From contig OX419761.1 of the NCBI GenBank assembly GCA_948567375.1, positions 16,928,501-16,992,500 on the forward strand: DNA of 64,000 bases, in the 5' to 3' direction. The position numbers and the translations under genes were made by a program. Shown piece after piece: positions 1-11,557 of the stretch. Positions within the stretch are counted from its first letter, which is position 1; each line of letters starts with the position of its first letter. The notes beneath the pieces were generated by a model. That model had not been told where the DNA came from and did not search any database. It was given only the letters and a program-made list of their open reading frames with translations. This stretch comes from Lunularia cruciata (lineage: Eukaryota; Streptophyta; Marchantiopsida; Lunulariales; Lunulariaceae).

Positions 1-23
1 GTTACTTGATGATTGTTCAATTT

Positions 24-592
24 TAGTTGAGTGAGTATATGCAAAATTTCTATTCAATTTGTTGCAAACTTTGACAATTGGGCAGATGATGTGCATAGAT
101 GTTACCCAAATTTCTAAAAATTGAGGTCAATTTGAGACTAGAAGTGTTCAATTTGAGGGTGCGAGAGTGAACTTGGAGGCCTTGATGTTGCAAATTAGAT
201 ATGAAAAGCATAATTAGAGTTAGATTTGGCAACTATCTCCTTCAATTAGGGATTTGGAAGTCCCCATCTCCTCAATTTGACTCATTTGGCTAAATTTTTG
301 CATTTAGAGGTTTCAATGCATATGGTTGTTTAGTTGAGTAAGTGTGCAAAAACACATTACCCAACTACTCAATTTGTTGCAAATTTTGATAATTGGGCAT
401 ATGGTGTGTGGAAGCACTGTCCAAATTTCTTGGAATTGAGGCCAATTTGAGATCATGGTGTTCAATTTGAGAGTGTAATTAGAAACCTTGGTGTTGTGAA
501 TTTGACTTGAAAAGCAAATTAAGATCAAATTTGGAGGTTCTCATCTTCTAAGTTTGACTCATTTGGCTGAATTTTAACATTTAAAGGTATAG
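24..592. repeat. Diverged tandem duplication, period about 307 bp
   Basis: Two copies lie head to tail, about 24-312 and 331-592. Both begin with TAGTTGAGT and share, in order, the blocks CAATTTGTTGCAAA, AATTGGGCA, CCAAATTTCT, TTGAGG, GTTCAATTTGAG and TTTGACTCATTTGGCT, ending in CATTTAAAGGT or CATTTAGAGGT. No open frame runs through the pair. It may be part of an older element, but I do not recognise the family. Confidence 0.75.
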
Positions 593-691
593 AGCAATAG
601 GCTAGAAAGACTACCAACCAACTTGTTAGCATGAGGCTAGCTAGTTTAGATGAGTTTTTGATAGTCATTTGGCAAAATCAACCCATCCTTT

Positions 692-768
692 AGGATTGTG
701 TGCAACAAGATTTGAACCTCAAATCTTTAATTCCTAGACTAGTGCCCTAACCAATTGGTCCATCCTTA
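692..768 (-). mobile_element. tRNA-derived SINE head or tRNA pseudogene
   Basis: Read on the minus strand, this segment has an A-box-like block (ACCAATTGGTTAGGGCA, about 743-759) and a B-box-like block (GAGGTTCAAATCTTG, about 705-720). They are spaced as in a tRNA gene, and the outer ends can pair (AGGAT with ATCCT). The anticodon arm is not convincing, so it is not a working tRNA. Either a tRNA-derived SINE or a tRNA pseudogene would fit. I cannot see the SINE tail or a target duplication. Confidence 0.5.
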
Positions 769-772
769 CTTG

Positions 773-1479
773 TTATCTTAGAGATTGGTGGACTTATATC
801 TATACTTATGTAGCTTTAGTTTGGAAAGGACTTTGGATTGAATTCTTAGTGATCTTGGTAGTGTATGAATAGAGAGACACTCCAATTATATCAAATGCCA
901 AATGGTGATAAAGTTAATCCAATTTTGATTTGTGAGATAGAGGTTGATTTCTTATGAGCATTAATTTCTTGTGATTGGAACTCCTTGATTCTCTATTTCT
1001 TGTTTGTGTGAAGTGCCTTGATATTTAGAGCATTGGTGATTTGGTGTATTCTTGATAGTGACTTTGGAGTGATGATAATCAAACTATCTATATTTCTCTC
1101 TAGTGAGGTAAGAATTGATGATCTATAAAAAATGAGAGTGCATGTTGTGATGGCGGGTTGTAGGTTTGCCTTTCTCCTAGTGTATTTGTCACAATTAGAG
1201 TTACATTAGTGGGTGGTGTTTGGTGGTTAGTGGCACTTGGTGGTTATGATTGCAATTTGAAGAACAATATCATGGCATAGTTCTCCAAGTATTCTAGAGG
1301 AGATTTTGCTACAATATGCAATGGATTTACAATGGATTTACAAAGAGAGATGCTTGATTTCAGATCGTATCTCAAGTTCTAGTGAGGAAGGAGATTGATT
1401 TTGGTTTGGAGTTTGACATAGGAGCTTATTCAATTGAGAGTGTACATTGTGTGTCCACACCATTGTTGTAGGTCATGGA
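773..1479. other. No recognisable gene
   Basis: This is AT-rich sequence with stops in all frames. It may belong to the old element interrupted at 1542, since the gag-like frame appears to begin to its right, but I see no motif in it. Confidence 0.5.
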
Positions 1480-1542
1480 CAAGATTGATGGTGCCTCCAT
1501 ATGCCCCAAGTGCTATTGTGGTATGGTGAGTACCATAGAGTT
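1480..1542 (+). pseudogene. Left fragment of the gag-like gene split by the outer chromovirus
   Basis: A frame through this piece ends in ...STIEL at the GAGTT target site. It continues without a shift as ELEDFIQDFDNW after the outer element ends at 16110. The two pieces therefore formed one reading frame before insertion. The remainder of the gene is at 16111-16893. Confidence 0.5.
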
Positions 1543-1956
1543 TGTAACAATATGGAGTTTAGCAACAAAGTTAGTAGGGCTAACAAACTAACAAATAAGA
1601 CAAATTAGCCTAGAATATTTTGGAAGTATCTAGGAAGCTTTTTAGGAAGCTTCCCGGCTAGCTTAGCTTGCATCTCAAGTAAGTAGCTTCTAGAAGGAAG
1701 CTTCTGGAAGCTTCCAACTACCTTAGCTTGCATGCCAAGTAGACGGTTTCTAGAAGGAAGTTTCTTGAGAAGCTTTGTGGTTAACTTGGCTTGCACTCTA
1801 AGAAAGCAGCTCAAGGAAGCTTATCAAGGGCCTTGTATGCTACTTATAAATACCAAAGTCAAAGCTCATGCTAGGCATTAGGAGTTTTCTCTCATTCAAG
1901 TGTCCTAATGTGAGCTTCCATTCTCCTATTTCTCTCCTTGATCTTGATCTTTTACA
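1543..1956 (+). repeat. 5' LTR of the outer chromovirus
   Basis: It matches 15699-16110 along its whole length. A TATA motif (TATAAATA, 1845-1852) marks the likely promoter. The upstream half is full of GAAGCTTC and TTCTAGAA blocks. Confidence 0.93.
1688..1714 (+). promoter_or_regulatory. Heat-shock-element-like cluster in the outer 5' LTR
   Basis: TTC at 1688 and GAA at 1693 form one TTCnnGAA pair. From 1697 the units GAA-TTC-GAA-TTC follow with exact 2-nt spacing, giving four contiguous inverted nGAAn units, the consensus for heat shock factor binding. The cluster is about 130 bp upstream of the TATA motif. The 3' LTR keeps a three-unit version (TTC 15844, GAA 15849, TTC 15854). Heat response itself is inference. 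Confidence 0.55.
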
Positions 1957-1957
1957 T

Positions 1958-1969
1958 TGGTATCAAAGT
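1958..1969 (+). other. Primer-binding site (initiator Met tRNA type), outer element
   Basis: TGGTATCAAAGT starts one base after the 5' LTR. It differs from the usual plant Met-tRNA site TGGTATCAGAGC at two bases. Confidence 0.8.
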
Positions 1970-2229
1970 AAAAATGGAATGGATGGAATTTATGGACCAC
2001 CAAATCCACTTCCACCAAACCATTGGGATTTTCATATCCAAGTATTACCCAATCATTGTTCACACAATTTGTCAGCTCGCGCTTTGGGTAGAATTTTCTG
2101 CATATGATCACCTTGTTTGAGAAACCCATGATACTTCCGGTTGTAACTTATGGAGAACGGTGGACGTGTTGCATCTATGTATTAATCAATTAGATAAATT
2201 ATGAGTAGTGGGATAGAGTAGTAGCTATG

Positions 2230-3030
2230 GTGGCAATACCGGACGTTATCCTTGCAATGCAATAACAAATTGAGCACCGTACTCAATTATTGGATGAACA
2301 AGACCAGCAACGACGAGAATATATAGAGAGAGCGCCAGTTCAAGATAGAGAAGATTGCATATGATTTCCAAAACCCAAGGTGTTTGAAGGCAAGAGTCTT
2401 CCGGGCACAATGGAGAATTTTGTGTTTGACTGCAAATGTTACTTTGAAGCCACCAATCTTCAAGATGAACGGAATCAGATTCTCTTGGCTTCTAGCCAAT
2501 TGGATGGTGTGGCAAAACTTTGGTGGCAATTCCGAGTGGAGCGAGCTGAATGACAAATTGTTGCACCAATTTTGACATGGGCAGAATTCAAGGATGCAAT
2601 ACTTGCCACCCAAGCCGCATGAGATAAATTGGCAGAGTTGAAGCAAGTTGGCTCAGTAAAGAGCTATATCACACAATTTTAGAACATCATCATGCAAATT
2701 CTAGATCTACAAGAAGGTGAAGTTCTAGATCAATTTGTGTGGGGACTAAAGTCACGAACCAAATTGGAGGTGACTATGCAGGAACTACAAAATGTAGAAG
2801 AAGCCATGCAATTGGCTAAGCATTTTGATTTCTTGGTTGCGACAACTTGGTCTTGACCTTGACCTACACAAAGTCTACCAATACACTACGCACGGGTGGA
2901 AGAACTGGCACCAATAGAGATTGATGCTATCCAACAAAGACCACTTGGTACAACGGATAGAGAAAGATTGTGACAAAATGGAGGTTGCTTTTATTGTTGC
3001 CAAGTTAGACATCACATTTCTGAATGTTCA
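2230..3030 (+). pseudogene. gag pseudogene of the outer chromovirus, with zinc knuckle
   Basis: The nucleocapsid/capsid polyprotein gene is decayed. A capsid-type frame runs from about 2365 (PKVFEGKSLPG...) through a conserved LDGVAKLWWQF block and a QFVWGLKSR block, with at least four in-frame stops. A zinc knuckle of CX2CX4HX4C form is intact in a shifted frame at 2986-3027 (CFYC...H...C). Gag packages element RNA into particles in the cytoplasm. This copy cannot make a whole protein. The assignment rests on the position after the primer site, the capsid-like motifs and the knuckle. Confidence 0.75.
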
Positions 3031-3179
3031 TTCAGGAATGGGCGACCTTAACAAGTTGCCCAAATGGAATGATCAAGGAAATGAGGAATCCAAGAAGGAG
3101 ATTTTGAGCTAGCTATTGGGAGCTTGATTAGTTCCAATGGGATTGAAGGCTTGACCTACGCAAGTTTGCTTCACTTGCA

Positions 3180-3833
3180 AGGTACGATATCTAATTGGGG
3201 TTATAAGATTTTGGTTGATTTTGAAGTTCAAAGAATTGCATGTCTATGCAAATAGCAAAGCAATTGGGTATTCCTATCAAGCTAGTGATTGGAAGTAGAT
3301 TGATGATGGCAAATGGTAGAAAGGGTTCTACATTTTGTACCTCACATCCTGTTACTTTTAAGATTGGGAAAGAGAATTTGGAGTGTATGAGGTTTGTAGT
3401 GGCACCTCTACACTATGATGTCATTCTAGGAGTACCTTGGCTTGAACATCATAAGGTTCAATTAGGTTGGACCCAACGACAAATTCAAGTACAACACCAA
3501 GGTAGGAATTTCCGATTAGGTTGTCTGGCACCTTTGAGTAAGATACCTAAGAATAGTCAGTCCCAAGATGGGAAGTTTGTCAAGAAGGTAGCCATAGAGC
3601 ATGCTTTGAAGAGAAAGGAGCCCGAAGATGGGAAGTTTACCAAGAAGGCAACCATGGAGCAAGCTTTGAAGAGAGATGAGTCCCTAGATGGGAAGTTTGT
3701 TAGTGAAGCAGCCATAGAGCAAGCTTCAAAGGAAGATAAGTTTATTTTTACGGTGTGGATCAAGCCAATTACACAAGGACAATTTGAGGAGAGCCAAGAG
3801 CCTCATCAAGGAATGGTTGGTCAGATAGTTTAG
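3180..3833 (+). pseudogene. Protease region of the outer chromovirus with a threefold 20-residue repeat
   Basis: This is a retroviral-type aspartic protease remnant. The C-terminal half is recognisable (YDVILGVPWLEHHKV, typical of plant gypsy elements). The active-site Asp-Ser-Gly is not: the expected place reads LVDFEVQ, so it is inactive. An open frame covers 3240-3833. After the protease the linker to reverse transcriptase holds three tandem 60-bp units (about 3565-3745), each coding for a peptide of the form DGKFvkkAaiEqALKr. A remnant of one unit occurs in the related copy at about 61130, so the repeat belongs to this lineage. Confidence 0.8.
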
Positions 3834-5160
3834 GAGTTTGCGGATGTGTTTCTCGGGATTACTCTTTGATCATGGTATACCCTTCAAGATTGAGTTATTG
3901 CTAAGGAGTACTCCAATGAGTAGACCAATCTATCGGCTCTCACCAAAGGAGTTGGAGGAATTGCAAACAACACTTATGGAGTTGTTGGAGAAGGACTTCA
4001 TACAACATAGTACCTCTCCTTGGCAAACACCGGTACTATTTGTTCCAAAGAAGGATGGAGGACTTTGTTTTTGTATTGATTATCGTGGGATCAATAAGCA
4101 AACACTAAAGAATGCATATCCCTTGCCTCAGATTGATGACTTGCTTGATCAATTGAGTGGAGCATGATACTTTTCCAAGCTGGATCTTTGTAGTGGCTAT
4201 TGGCAAATCTACATTGATAGGGAGGATGTGCAAAAGATGGCCTTTTGCACAAGGTATGGGCATTTTGAGTTGAGAGTTCTATCTTTCAAGCTCACTAATG
4301 CTCTAGTAGTCTGCATGGATTAGATGCATTGGGTGTTGGATGGATTATTGGATCGGTACGTGGTGGTATTCTTGGATGATATCTTAATCTATAGCAAGAC
4401 AAAGGTAGAACACGTGAATCATGTGCAAGAAGTCCTAATATGACTACAACAATGGAAATTTTATTGCAAGAAGTCAAAGTGTGCCATTTGGCAAAAGGAA
4501 GTTACCTTCTTGGGGCACAAGATCTCATCGGAGGGGATCAAAATGGAAGAGGAGAAAATGAAGGCCATTATTGATTGGCCTACTCCAAAGGATGCTACAA
4601 AAGTATGGGCATTTAATGGACTGGCCAATTTTTACCAATGGTTCATCTATTATTATGCTCATGTGGTTGCACCATTGATTGACCTCTTGGGGAAGGACTC
4701 AAGCTTCTAGTGGACCACCAAGCATGAAGAAGCATTCCAGAAGTTGAAACATATGGTGTCTTCAAGGCCCATTCTTCAATCGTATTATCCTCAACTATTC
4801 TGTGTGGTTGATTTTGATACTTCTAACTTTGCAATTGGAGTTGTGTTGCAACAAGAATTCCTAGATGGACTACATCCCATTGCCTTTGTGCCTCGCTGAC
4901 TCAATATAGCTGAAAATAACTAATCTACTTGAGATCAAGAACAACTTGCAATGGTATATGCTAACAAGGTATGGAAGCATTACCTCTTAAGGAAACAAGT
5001 GATTATGCAAATTGATCACAAACCATTGTTGCATACCTTACACTTGGAACACATGAAGAGTAGACATCATCAATGAGAGGAACAAGTCCAATTGTTTGAC
5101 ATCAAACTTGAGTACAAACCAGGTCGGTTCCATATCAGCCCTGATGCTTTTTCATGACTA
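3834..5160 (+). pseudogene. Reverse transcriptase and RNase H of the outer chromovirus
   Basis: The reverse transcriptase fingers and palm are easy to follow: the FVPKKDGG block, the DYRGIN block, DLCSGYWQI, and the catalytic VVFLDDILIYS with the Asp pair at 4375-4380. These are followed by FLGHKIS and the thumb. RNase H follows (VDFDTSNFAIG, DQEQLAMVYA, QIDHKPLLHTL). The frame is mostly a single one but is broken by stops, for example at 4165, 4321, 4441 and 4708, which fits point decay rather than rearrangement. The active-site aspartates remain, but the protein cannot be made whole. Confidence 0.88.
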
Positions 5161-6442
5161 CCTGATTTGAAGTCTCTTTCTCTCATCACAATGGCAATTA
5201 CAATGGTGTCAATTGACTCCAAGGTCCAAAATGAGTTTCAATTAGCCCTACAACAAGATCCCTTCTTCCAAATGGTACATGGTTGCCTTACAACATGCAA
5301 CAAGGAGTACAACACCTTCTCCATCAAGGAGTGCCTTCTATTCCATGAGGACCGGATTTATGTTCCAGCCAAAGGTGATCTTTGACTTGTGCCCCTTCAA
5401 GAAGCCCATGATTTACCCATAGTTGGTCACATGGGTGTAGATAAGACCTTGGGTACCCTCCAATGCCGATGGTGGCGGCCCAACATGACGTAAGATGCTC
5501 AAGAATTTGTTTGATCGTGTGAGAGTTGTCAACGTAACAAGGCCAACAACCAGAAGCAGAGTGGACTCCTTCAACCACTCACCATTCCATCCACTTGATG
5601 GGAGCATGTGAGCTTGGATCTCATCACATCCTTGCCCAAGACAAAGCAAGGACACACAACAATTGTGGTATTTGTGGATAAGCTTAGTAAGCAAATCTAC
5701 TTGGCACCAACCTATGATACCGTAGATGCTCCAACCTTAGCGCAAATCTACTTTGACAATGTTTTCAAACATCATGGGATGCCATGTGTACTCATCTTCA
5801 ACCACAATCCTTGATTTACTGAGAGTTTTGGCAAGCACTTTTCCAGAGACTCGGCACCAAGCTTGCTTTGTCCACGGCCTATCATCCTCAAACTGATGGA
5901 CAAACCAAATGTGCAAATCATAAATTGGAGGATATGTTGCATGCCTTCGTCAATGTCTACCATACCAATTGGGATGAATGTCTTGTAGTTGCAAAATTTG
6001 CCTAAAACAATTCCAAACAGGCAAGCACCGTATTTTCTCCTTTCTTTCTCAATTTTGGCCAAGATATGCTTGTTCTAGATTCTCTTCTTGCTCCTCCTCC
6101 ACCTCAGGTTCCTCATACTTCAATATTCTTGACCATTATATCCTGATCTCTCCAACAAGCCAAATCTCATCTCCTTGTTGCTCAAAATTGTCAAAAAAAT
6201 ATGCGGACCACCATCGTTGTGATCTCACCTTTGAAGTCGATGATAAAGTCATGTTATCCTCTAGTAACCTCCCTCTCCCACTTGATACTCAAGTTCAAAA
6301 AATTGCCCCTAATATTGGATAGGACCCTTTGATGTCACTCAAATAGTCTCTCTTGTTGCTTATCGACTTGCCTTGCCTTGTCATTTGCGTATCCATCTTG
6401 TCTTTCATGTTTCCAAGTTGAAACCCTTTGTTCCTAACCCCT
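5161..6442 (+). pseudogene. Integrase of the outer chromovirus (left part)
   Basis: The zinc-binding HHCC region is at about 5410-5540 (VGHMGVDKTL, CESCQRNKA). The core domain follows (VSLDLITSLPKT, first Asp retained). The second catalytic Asp block reads FNHNP, with Asn where Asp is expected. The third block reads TDGQTKCAN, with Lys where Glu is expected, so the enzyme is dead. A frameshift lies near 5815. The gene stops at the CCCCT target site of the inner element and resumes at 15433. Confidence 0.85.
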
Positions 6443-7182
6443 TGTAATACCAAGAGCTAACCATATGATCTAGATGTGAAATTTGGTTTGGTAACATCTG
6501 GAATGATGTTATACATGATGGTCAAAATAGATCAGATAGAAGTATCACCAAAAGAGTACTTCTACTAATAGGGCAAAAACCGAAATATACTTGAGAACCT
6601 TAGAACCAATAGCTTGACATATGATTTAAAGGTGAAAATTGGTTTGGTAACATCTAGAAGGATGTTACACATGATGGATTAAACAGATCAGAAATAGGTA
6701 TCACCAAAAGGGGACTTCTACTAATAGAGTAGGAATTAAAATATGCCTGAAATCTTTGAAGGCAATTTCAGAGGCCTACATGGATGAATTAGGCCTCAAA
6801 AATGTGCAAATTCCCCCTCCCTTTCAATGTAGGAAGGTTGTCCTTCCCTCCCCCTTGGTTTATCTCATCGAGAGCTTTCTAATGGTACCTTACTCGTGAT
6901 TATGAGACTCCTAAAGGAAGATTCCCTAAAAGATTCCCTCTGGTCAAAGGTTGTTTGACCAACCAGATAGGACCTAGACCAACATTTCACCCATCCAAGT
7001 AAGTAATCCAAGGGTAGAGCTTGCTAACATGTCACCTATTTGTGTGCCTAATCCTATGGTGGAGCTTCCTTGGAGGAGATCCTCTTTGTCTATATAATAA
7101 AGAGAAGGTGCTCCTTTGGAGCACCAAATGTTTGAGTGTGTAATCTGTGTTTTCTCTCTTCTCTTGTCCTCGGAGTATTACA
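6443..7182 (+). repeat. 5' LTR of the inner chromovirus, with internal duplication
   Basis: It matches 14694-15427. Within it, two tandem stretches of about 140 bp (about 6468-6602 and 6616-6759) share GGTTTGGTAACATCT, GATGTTA, AGATCAGA, TATCACCAAAAG and ACTTCTACTAATAG, so the U3 region has an old internal duplication. The TATA motif is TATATAATAA at 7091-7100. Confidence 0.92.
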
Positions 7183-7183
7183 A

Positions 7184-7195
7184 TGGTATTAGAGT
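7184..7195 (+). other. Primer-binding site, inner element
   Basis: TGGTATTAGAGT lies one base after the 5' LTR. It differs from TGGTATCAGAGC at two bases. Confidence 0.75.
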
Positions 7196-7785
7196 GAGTG
7201 TCTTAGTCCAAGAGAGTGGATCATTCCTTGTGGAAGAGCACGAACTATTGAAACTGAGTAATTTGAGGTGGAGAACATAGAGTAATTGCTAGACTTAGGA
7301 AGGACTTTAGAGAGTGGATGGGATGGATGCACCGGGAGGACAATTTCATGCACCTAGCTTTTCATTCCTGAATCTATTCCACATCAAGGTTATGTACATC
7401 CAACGCAAGCAAATGAAGGTATTGCTAGTTTATCACTTTGGTGCAGAATTCATGGATAGGGTGATGAACTCACCAAACCCGGTGATTCTACCTGTGATGA
7501 TATATGACAGAGAGTGGGATTTGACAATCTACATTCTATTATGATGATATGGATGTGAATGTCCCAAATTTTTTCCCTTTCAACACTCAAGTAGAAATCC
7601 GTTATATAGTGAGACCAAAAGTGATGTTTAGAGATTTTGTGGTTAGGAATTTTGGCAAGGAGTATTATCAATGAGTGTTAGCTTTTGAGGTCCTAATGGT
7701 AGTTCCAATAGTTTGTGCACCGTCTAGAGTGATCATATTGACTCTATATTGAAATAAACATTAGCAATTGAGTGTTGCAGGAACC
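7196..7785 (+). other. Untranslated leader of the inner element
   Basis: This is the stretch between the primer site and the gag start. A 76-codon open frame at 7314-7544 resembles nothing I know and overlaps none of the expected domains. I regard it as leader sequence. Confidence 0.5.
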
Positions 7786-8830
7786 ATGGATCCGCAATTG
7801 CAAGAGCTGGTGCAAGGAATGCAAGGGATGTTGAATGGATTTCAAGAGATTAAGATGACCATGGAGACATTACAAAGTCAAGTGCAGATCCTCAGGAACA
7901 ATCAAGCCATGCAAGAAGAAGAGCCATCTCTAAACCCAGTACCTGCAACTGAAGTACTTGGAGAGGCACCTATGCCTATGAACCCTATCAACGATGAAGC
8001 CACATTGCTACTCCGGATGAAGAAGACCTGCAACATTAAGCCTTACAAGGAGCAGCGTATGATGGGAGTAGTGGAAAATTGGATCTCAAGAATGAATCGA
8101 TATTTTTGATTGTTCTTAATATATATCATAGAGCATACTACAGGTGTGTTTGCATGTGGGTACTTGACCAATAAAGCACTCACATGTTATGATGCTTGGG
8201 AATGATCCATGTTGGCAAAGAGAAAGAGGTCACGTGGACAACAATACAAGAAGGATTGCTGAAGAACTTCCAATCAATGGATTCTATGCAGATGGCCCAA
8301 ACCCGACTATGAGGATTGAGACAAAAGAATAGAGTACAAGAGTATGTGGAGGCATTCTGGATCTACAAGTCACAATTACCAACATGAGTCTAATAGAGGC
8401 TCTTGATAATTTCAAACAAGGATTAAAGGAGCGGATTTGCCAAGAAGTCATGGTGCAAAATCCTTGCATGGTATTTGAAGTCATTGCTTGTGCGCAAAGA
8501 ATAGCAGGAGCATTAGGTGGAGGTGAAGGAGTAGTTCCACCTCAACATTATTGGGCAGAAATGCCACACATGGGTGGACCAATACCAATGGAATTGGGCA
8601 ACCTTTGATTTCAAGATCAAGGAGCATGACTGCTTCAAGGGGAGCGTGGACAGGTAGAAGAACAAAGAGATGTAGTCCCACAAGGAGAAGGAACTCGAGG
8701 AGAATAACACCATTGTTACAATTGTGGCCGTATTGGGCACATATCTACCAATTGTTGCACTCGTTTCCCTAGAGGCCCTTGGCCTTTGTACAAGCAATCT
8801 TTGAACAATATGGAGAGGCACATTGAAGAG
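7786..8830 (+). pseudogene. gag pseudogene of the inner chromovirus
   Basis: The likely start is ATG 7786 in a good context (ACCATGG). The first part (to 8109) begins MDPQLQELVQGMQG and has a glutamine/methionine-rich, probably coiled N-terminus. After stops and shifts the capsid continues at 8384-8608 (SLIEALDNFKQGLKERI...). A complete zinc knuckle CYNCGRIGHISTNC (CX2CX4HX4C) lies at 8714-8755. At least one frame change separates the capsid and knuckle parts. Confidence 0.78.
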
Positions 8831-8959
8831 GAGGAGGTAGAAATCACTTTAAAAAAAAGATCACCAGTTTATGTACCTTGCGGTCTTACTGGCTCAATAA
8901 GGAAGTAGAGAAGTGAGGGAAGGAAGAAGACAAATGCGCAAAGATCCCAAAAGGCAACC

Positions 8960-9322
8960 TCACAATTGATTGTTGTGAATGGAGTCCTAGAAGGCAATCA
9001 AGTGAGAGTATTAATTGATCCAAGAGCAATAGAGAATTTCTTATCTTGCTCTGTTGCAATAAGATTGGGAATGGATCTAGAGAGAGATAGGAGTGAAGAA
9101 GTAGAGTTGCCTAACGGGCAAACAAAGAGGATTGAATCATTACCTAGACAAGTAACACTCTCTGTAGGAGAATATCAAGAAGCAATTGAGTGGCGAGTGA
9201 TACAATTAGCTCATTATGATGCAATCTTAGGCATGCCATGGATAGAGCATTACAACTCTATGTTAGATAGATTGGAGGAAGAAAGTAGTGAGAACACACC
9301 AATGGTCAATCATTGGGGTTAA
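8960..9322 (+). pseudogene. Protease region of the inner chromovirus
   Basis: An aspartic protease domain is in one open frame. The flap and C-terminal block AILGMPWIEHYN are clear. The active site reads VLIDPRA where family members have Asp-Ser-Gly: Asp is kept, but Ser and Gly are replaced by Pro and Arg, so it should not cleave. Confidence 0.82.
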
Positions 9323-9455
9323 AGAAAATTCACACAGGCAGGAACTACCTCTATATGTCATAGGGATGGCAATTGTCTATAAGATTGATAGATGTTTCAA
9401 GGATCTAATAAGAGAATTCTAGAGTGTACAACTCTATGGACAAATTCTTGAGAAA

Positions 9456-10755
9456 TTGAGGGCTATGGTGGATGAATTTCAAGATGTCTTTCCCAATGAT
9501 CTACCCTTAGGATTACCACCAAAAAAGAGAGTAGATCATAAAATTGAGACACTCCCAAGGAAGACACCTCCTTATAAGGCCACATATTGCCTATCACCTC
9601 ATGAGTTGGAGAAGTGTAAGACTCAAATTGAGGAGATGCTACAGAAGGGGTTCATCCAACCTAGCATATCACCATATGGGGCTCTTGTCTTGTTTGTGAA
9701 GAAGAAGGATGGTACAATGCGCATGTGCATTGACTATCAAGGTCTCAACCAACAAATAGTGAAGAAAAATACCCCTTACCTTGCATGGATGACTTGTTTG
9801 ATCAACTCCATGGAGCGAGATACTTCACCAAATTGGACTTGCGGAGCGGTTACAATCAAATCCAAATTGCAGAGGAGTATGTGTACAAAACTGCCTTTCA
9901 AACTAGGTATGGCCACTTTGAGTATCTTGTGATGCCTTTTGGCCTTACTAATGCACCTGCAACTTTCATGAGTCTATATTCATGAATGATATATTTCATC
10001 CATACTTGGATAAGTCTGTTATCGTCTTCTTGGATGATATCTTAGTATATAGTAGCACGATGACCAAACACAAACAACATCTACAAGAGGTCCTCCATAT
10101 TCTAAGACAGAATTGATTATACGCCAAAATCTCAAAGTGCAAGTTTGGCAAGTCTGAAGTAGACTACTTGGAGCATAGAGTAAGTGCAGATGGCATTCAA
10201 GTATTGATGTATAAAATAGAGGTTATTCAAAAATGAAGTGTCCTAGAAGATCAGACTCAACTCAAGAGCTTCTTGGGGTTGACGGGATTCTATCGTAGAT
10301 TTTTCAAGAACTTCTCTAAAGTTCCACAGCCTTTAATGGCACTACTTGGCAAGGGGAAGAAGTGGACATGGAGAACCGCTCAAGAGTTGGCCTTTCAAGA
10401 ATTGAAAGCCACCTTGCTACATGCACCAATCTTGAAGTGGTATGACCCAAAAAATCCAATCAAGTTGGCTAGAGATGCATCACGCGTAGCAATAGGAGCA
10501 GTACTACAACAAGAGTGGCATGACAGATGGCATCCAATTGCATATTTCTCTCAAAAGTTGTTACCGGCAAAGCACAACTACCACACCACAAAACAAGAAG
10601 AGTTGGCCATTGTTCTGGCAACCAAACATTGGAAACACTATCTGGGCGAGAAGGCATTTGTAGTAGAGATAGACCACAAACCTCTAGTCTACCTTGAGAT
10701 GTAGAAGGATCTATCTTGTTGCTAGATTCGATGGGCGGAGTGGCGACAAAGCTTC
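9456..10755 (+). pseudogene. Reverse transcriptase and RNase H of the inner chromovirus
   Basis: The open frame from 9456 holds the N-terminal blocks ([27 protein letters not shown]). A shift near 9770 moves to the frame of 9785-9985 ([32 protein letters not shown]). A short insertion near 9970-9982 then shifts again before the catalytic [12 protein letters not shown], with the Asp pair at 10033-10038. RNase H is at 10273-10704 (LGLTGFYRRF, ARDASRVAIGAVLQQE, VEIDHKPLVYLEM). The codons between the shifts are well kept, so decay is moderate. Confidence 0.88.
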
Positions 10756-11557
10756 AAAATGACAATCACCTACGTGGAAGGTAAGAAGCAACTTGCAGAT
10801 GCATTCACCCGCATGCCAATGGCAAACAACTTGGTGGTAGAGGTTAAGATTAACCTTGAATTCTGGCTAAAGATTCTAGCTGCTACAAAAAATGATCCAC
10901 AGATTGTAGAAGCGCAATCATCCAAAGGCGTCACCAGCACCCAAGGATTCACCTATTGTGATGGTAGATTATGGATCTCAAATGTCCTAGAATTATGCAC
11001 CACCATTCTAGTAGAATATCATGATTTGGCCATTGCAGGTCATGTCGGAGTGGACAAGACCTTGGATGCAGTCCAACACCATTACTATTGGCCCAAGATG
11101 AGCAACAACATGATGGACTACATGCGCAGCTGCCTACTTTGTCAACAGAACAAAGCTTCTAATCAAGCTTCTGCAAGGCTCCTTCAACCTCTCCCCACTC
11201 CTACTCAAAGTGGGAACAAGTGAGTATAGATCTCATCTGTGAATTACCCAAGACCACTTCAGGGTTTGGCTCCATCGTGGTCTTTGTGGACCGGCTCAAC
11301 AAAATGATTCATGTATGCCATACCACCAAGGATGTGACCGCTCCACAACTAGCTCAATTATACTTAGATGTAGTCTTCTCTCACATCCAGTTTGTTTTGG
11401 CAAACACTCTTTGGTTTCTTCAAAACCAAGTTGGCCATGTCCACAACTTACCACCCACAAACAAATGGCCAAACAGAGCGGGCTAATTGCACGATTGAAG
11501 ACATGTTACACGGCTTCACCTTAGAAGAGCAAGAGAGGTGGGACACCCTAATCCCGT
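10756..11557 (+). pseudogene. Integrase of the inner chromovirus, left part
   Basis: The RNase H tail (VEGKKQLADAFTR) leads into the HHCC zinc domain (AGHVGVDKTLDAV, CLLCQQNKAS) and then, after a one-base shift near 11220, the core domain (VSIDLICELPKT, VVFVDRLNKM). A deletion of about 40 bp near 11386 removes the block with the second catalytic Asp. The glutamate block (HPQTNGQTERAN) is intact. The frame ends in ...WDTLIPL at the edge of a 2.4-kb insertion and resumes after 13969 at VEFSYNN. Confidence 0.85.

Noticed and set aside
692-768. Functional tRNA gene on the minus strand
   Set aside because: The anticodon arm does not fold and the acceptor stem is only about five pairs.
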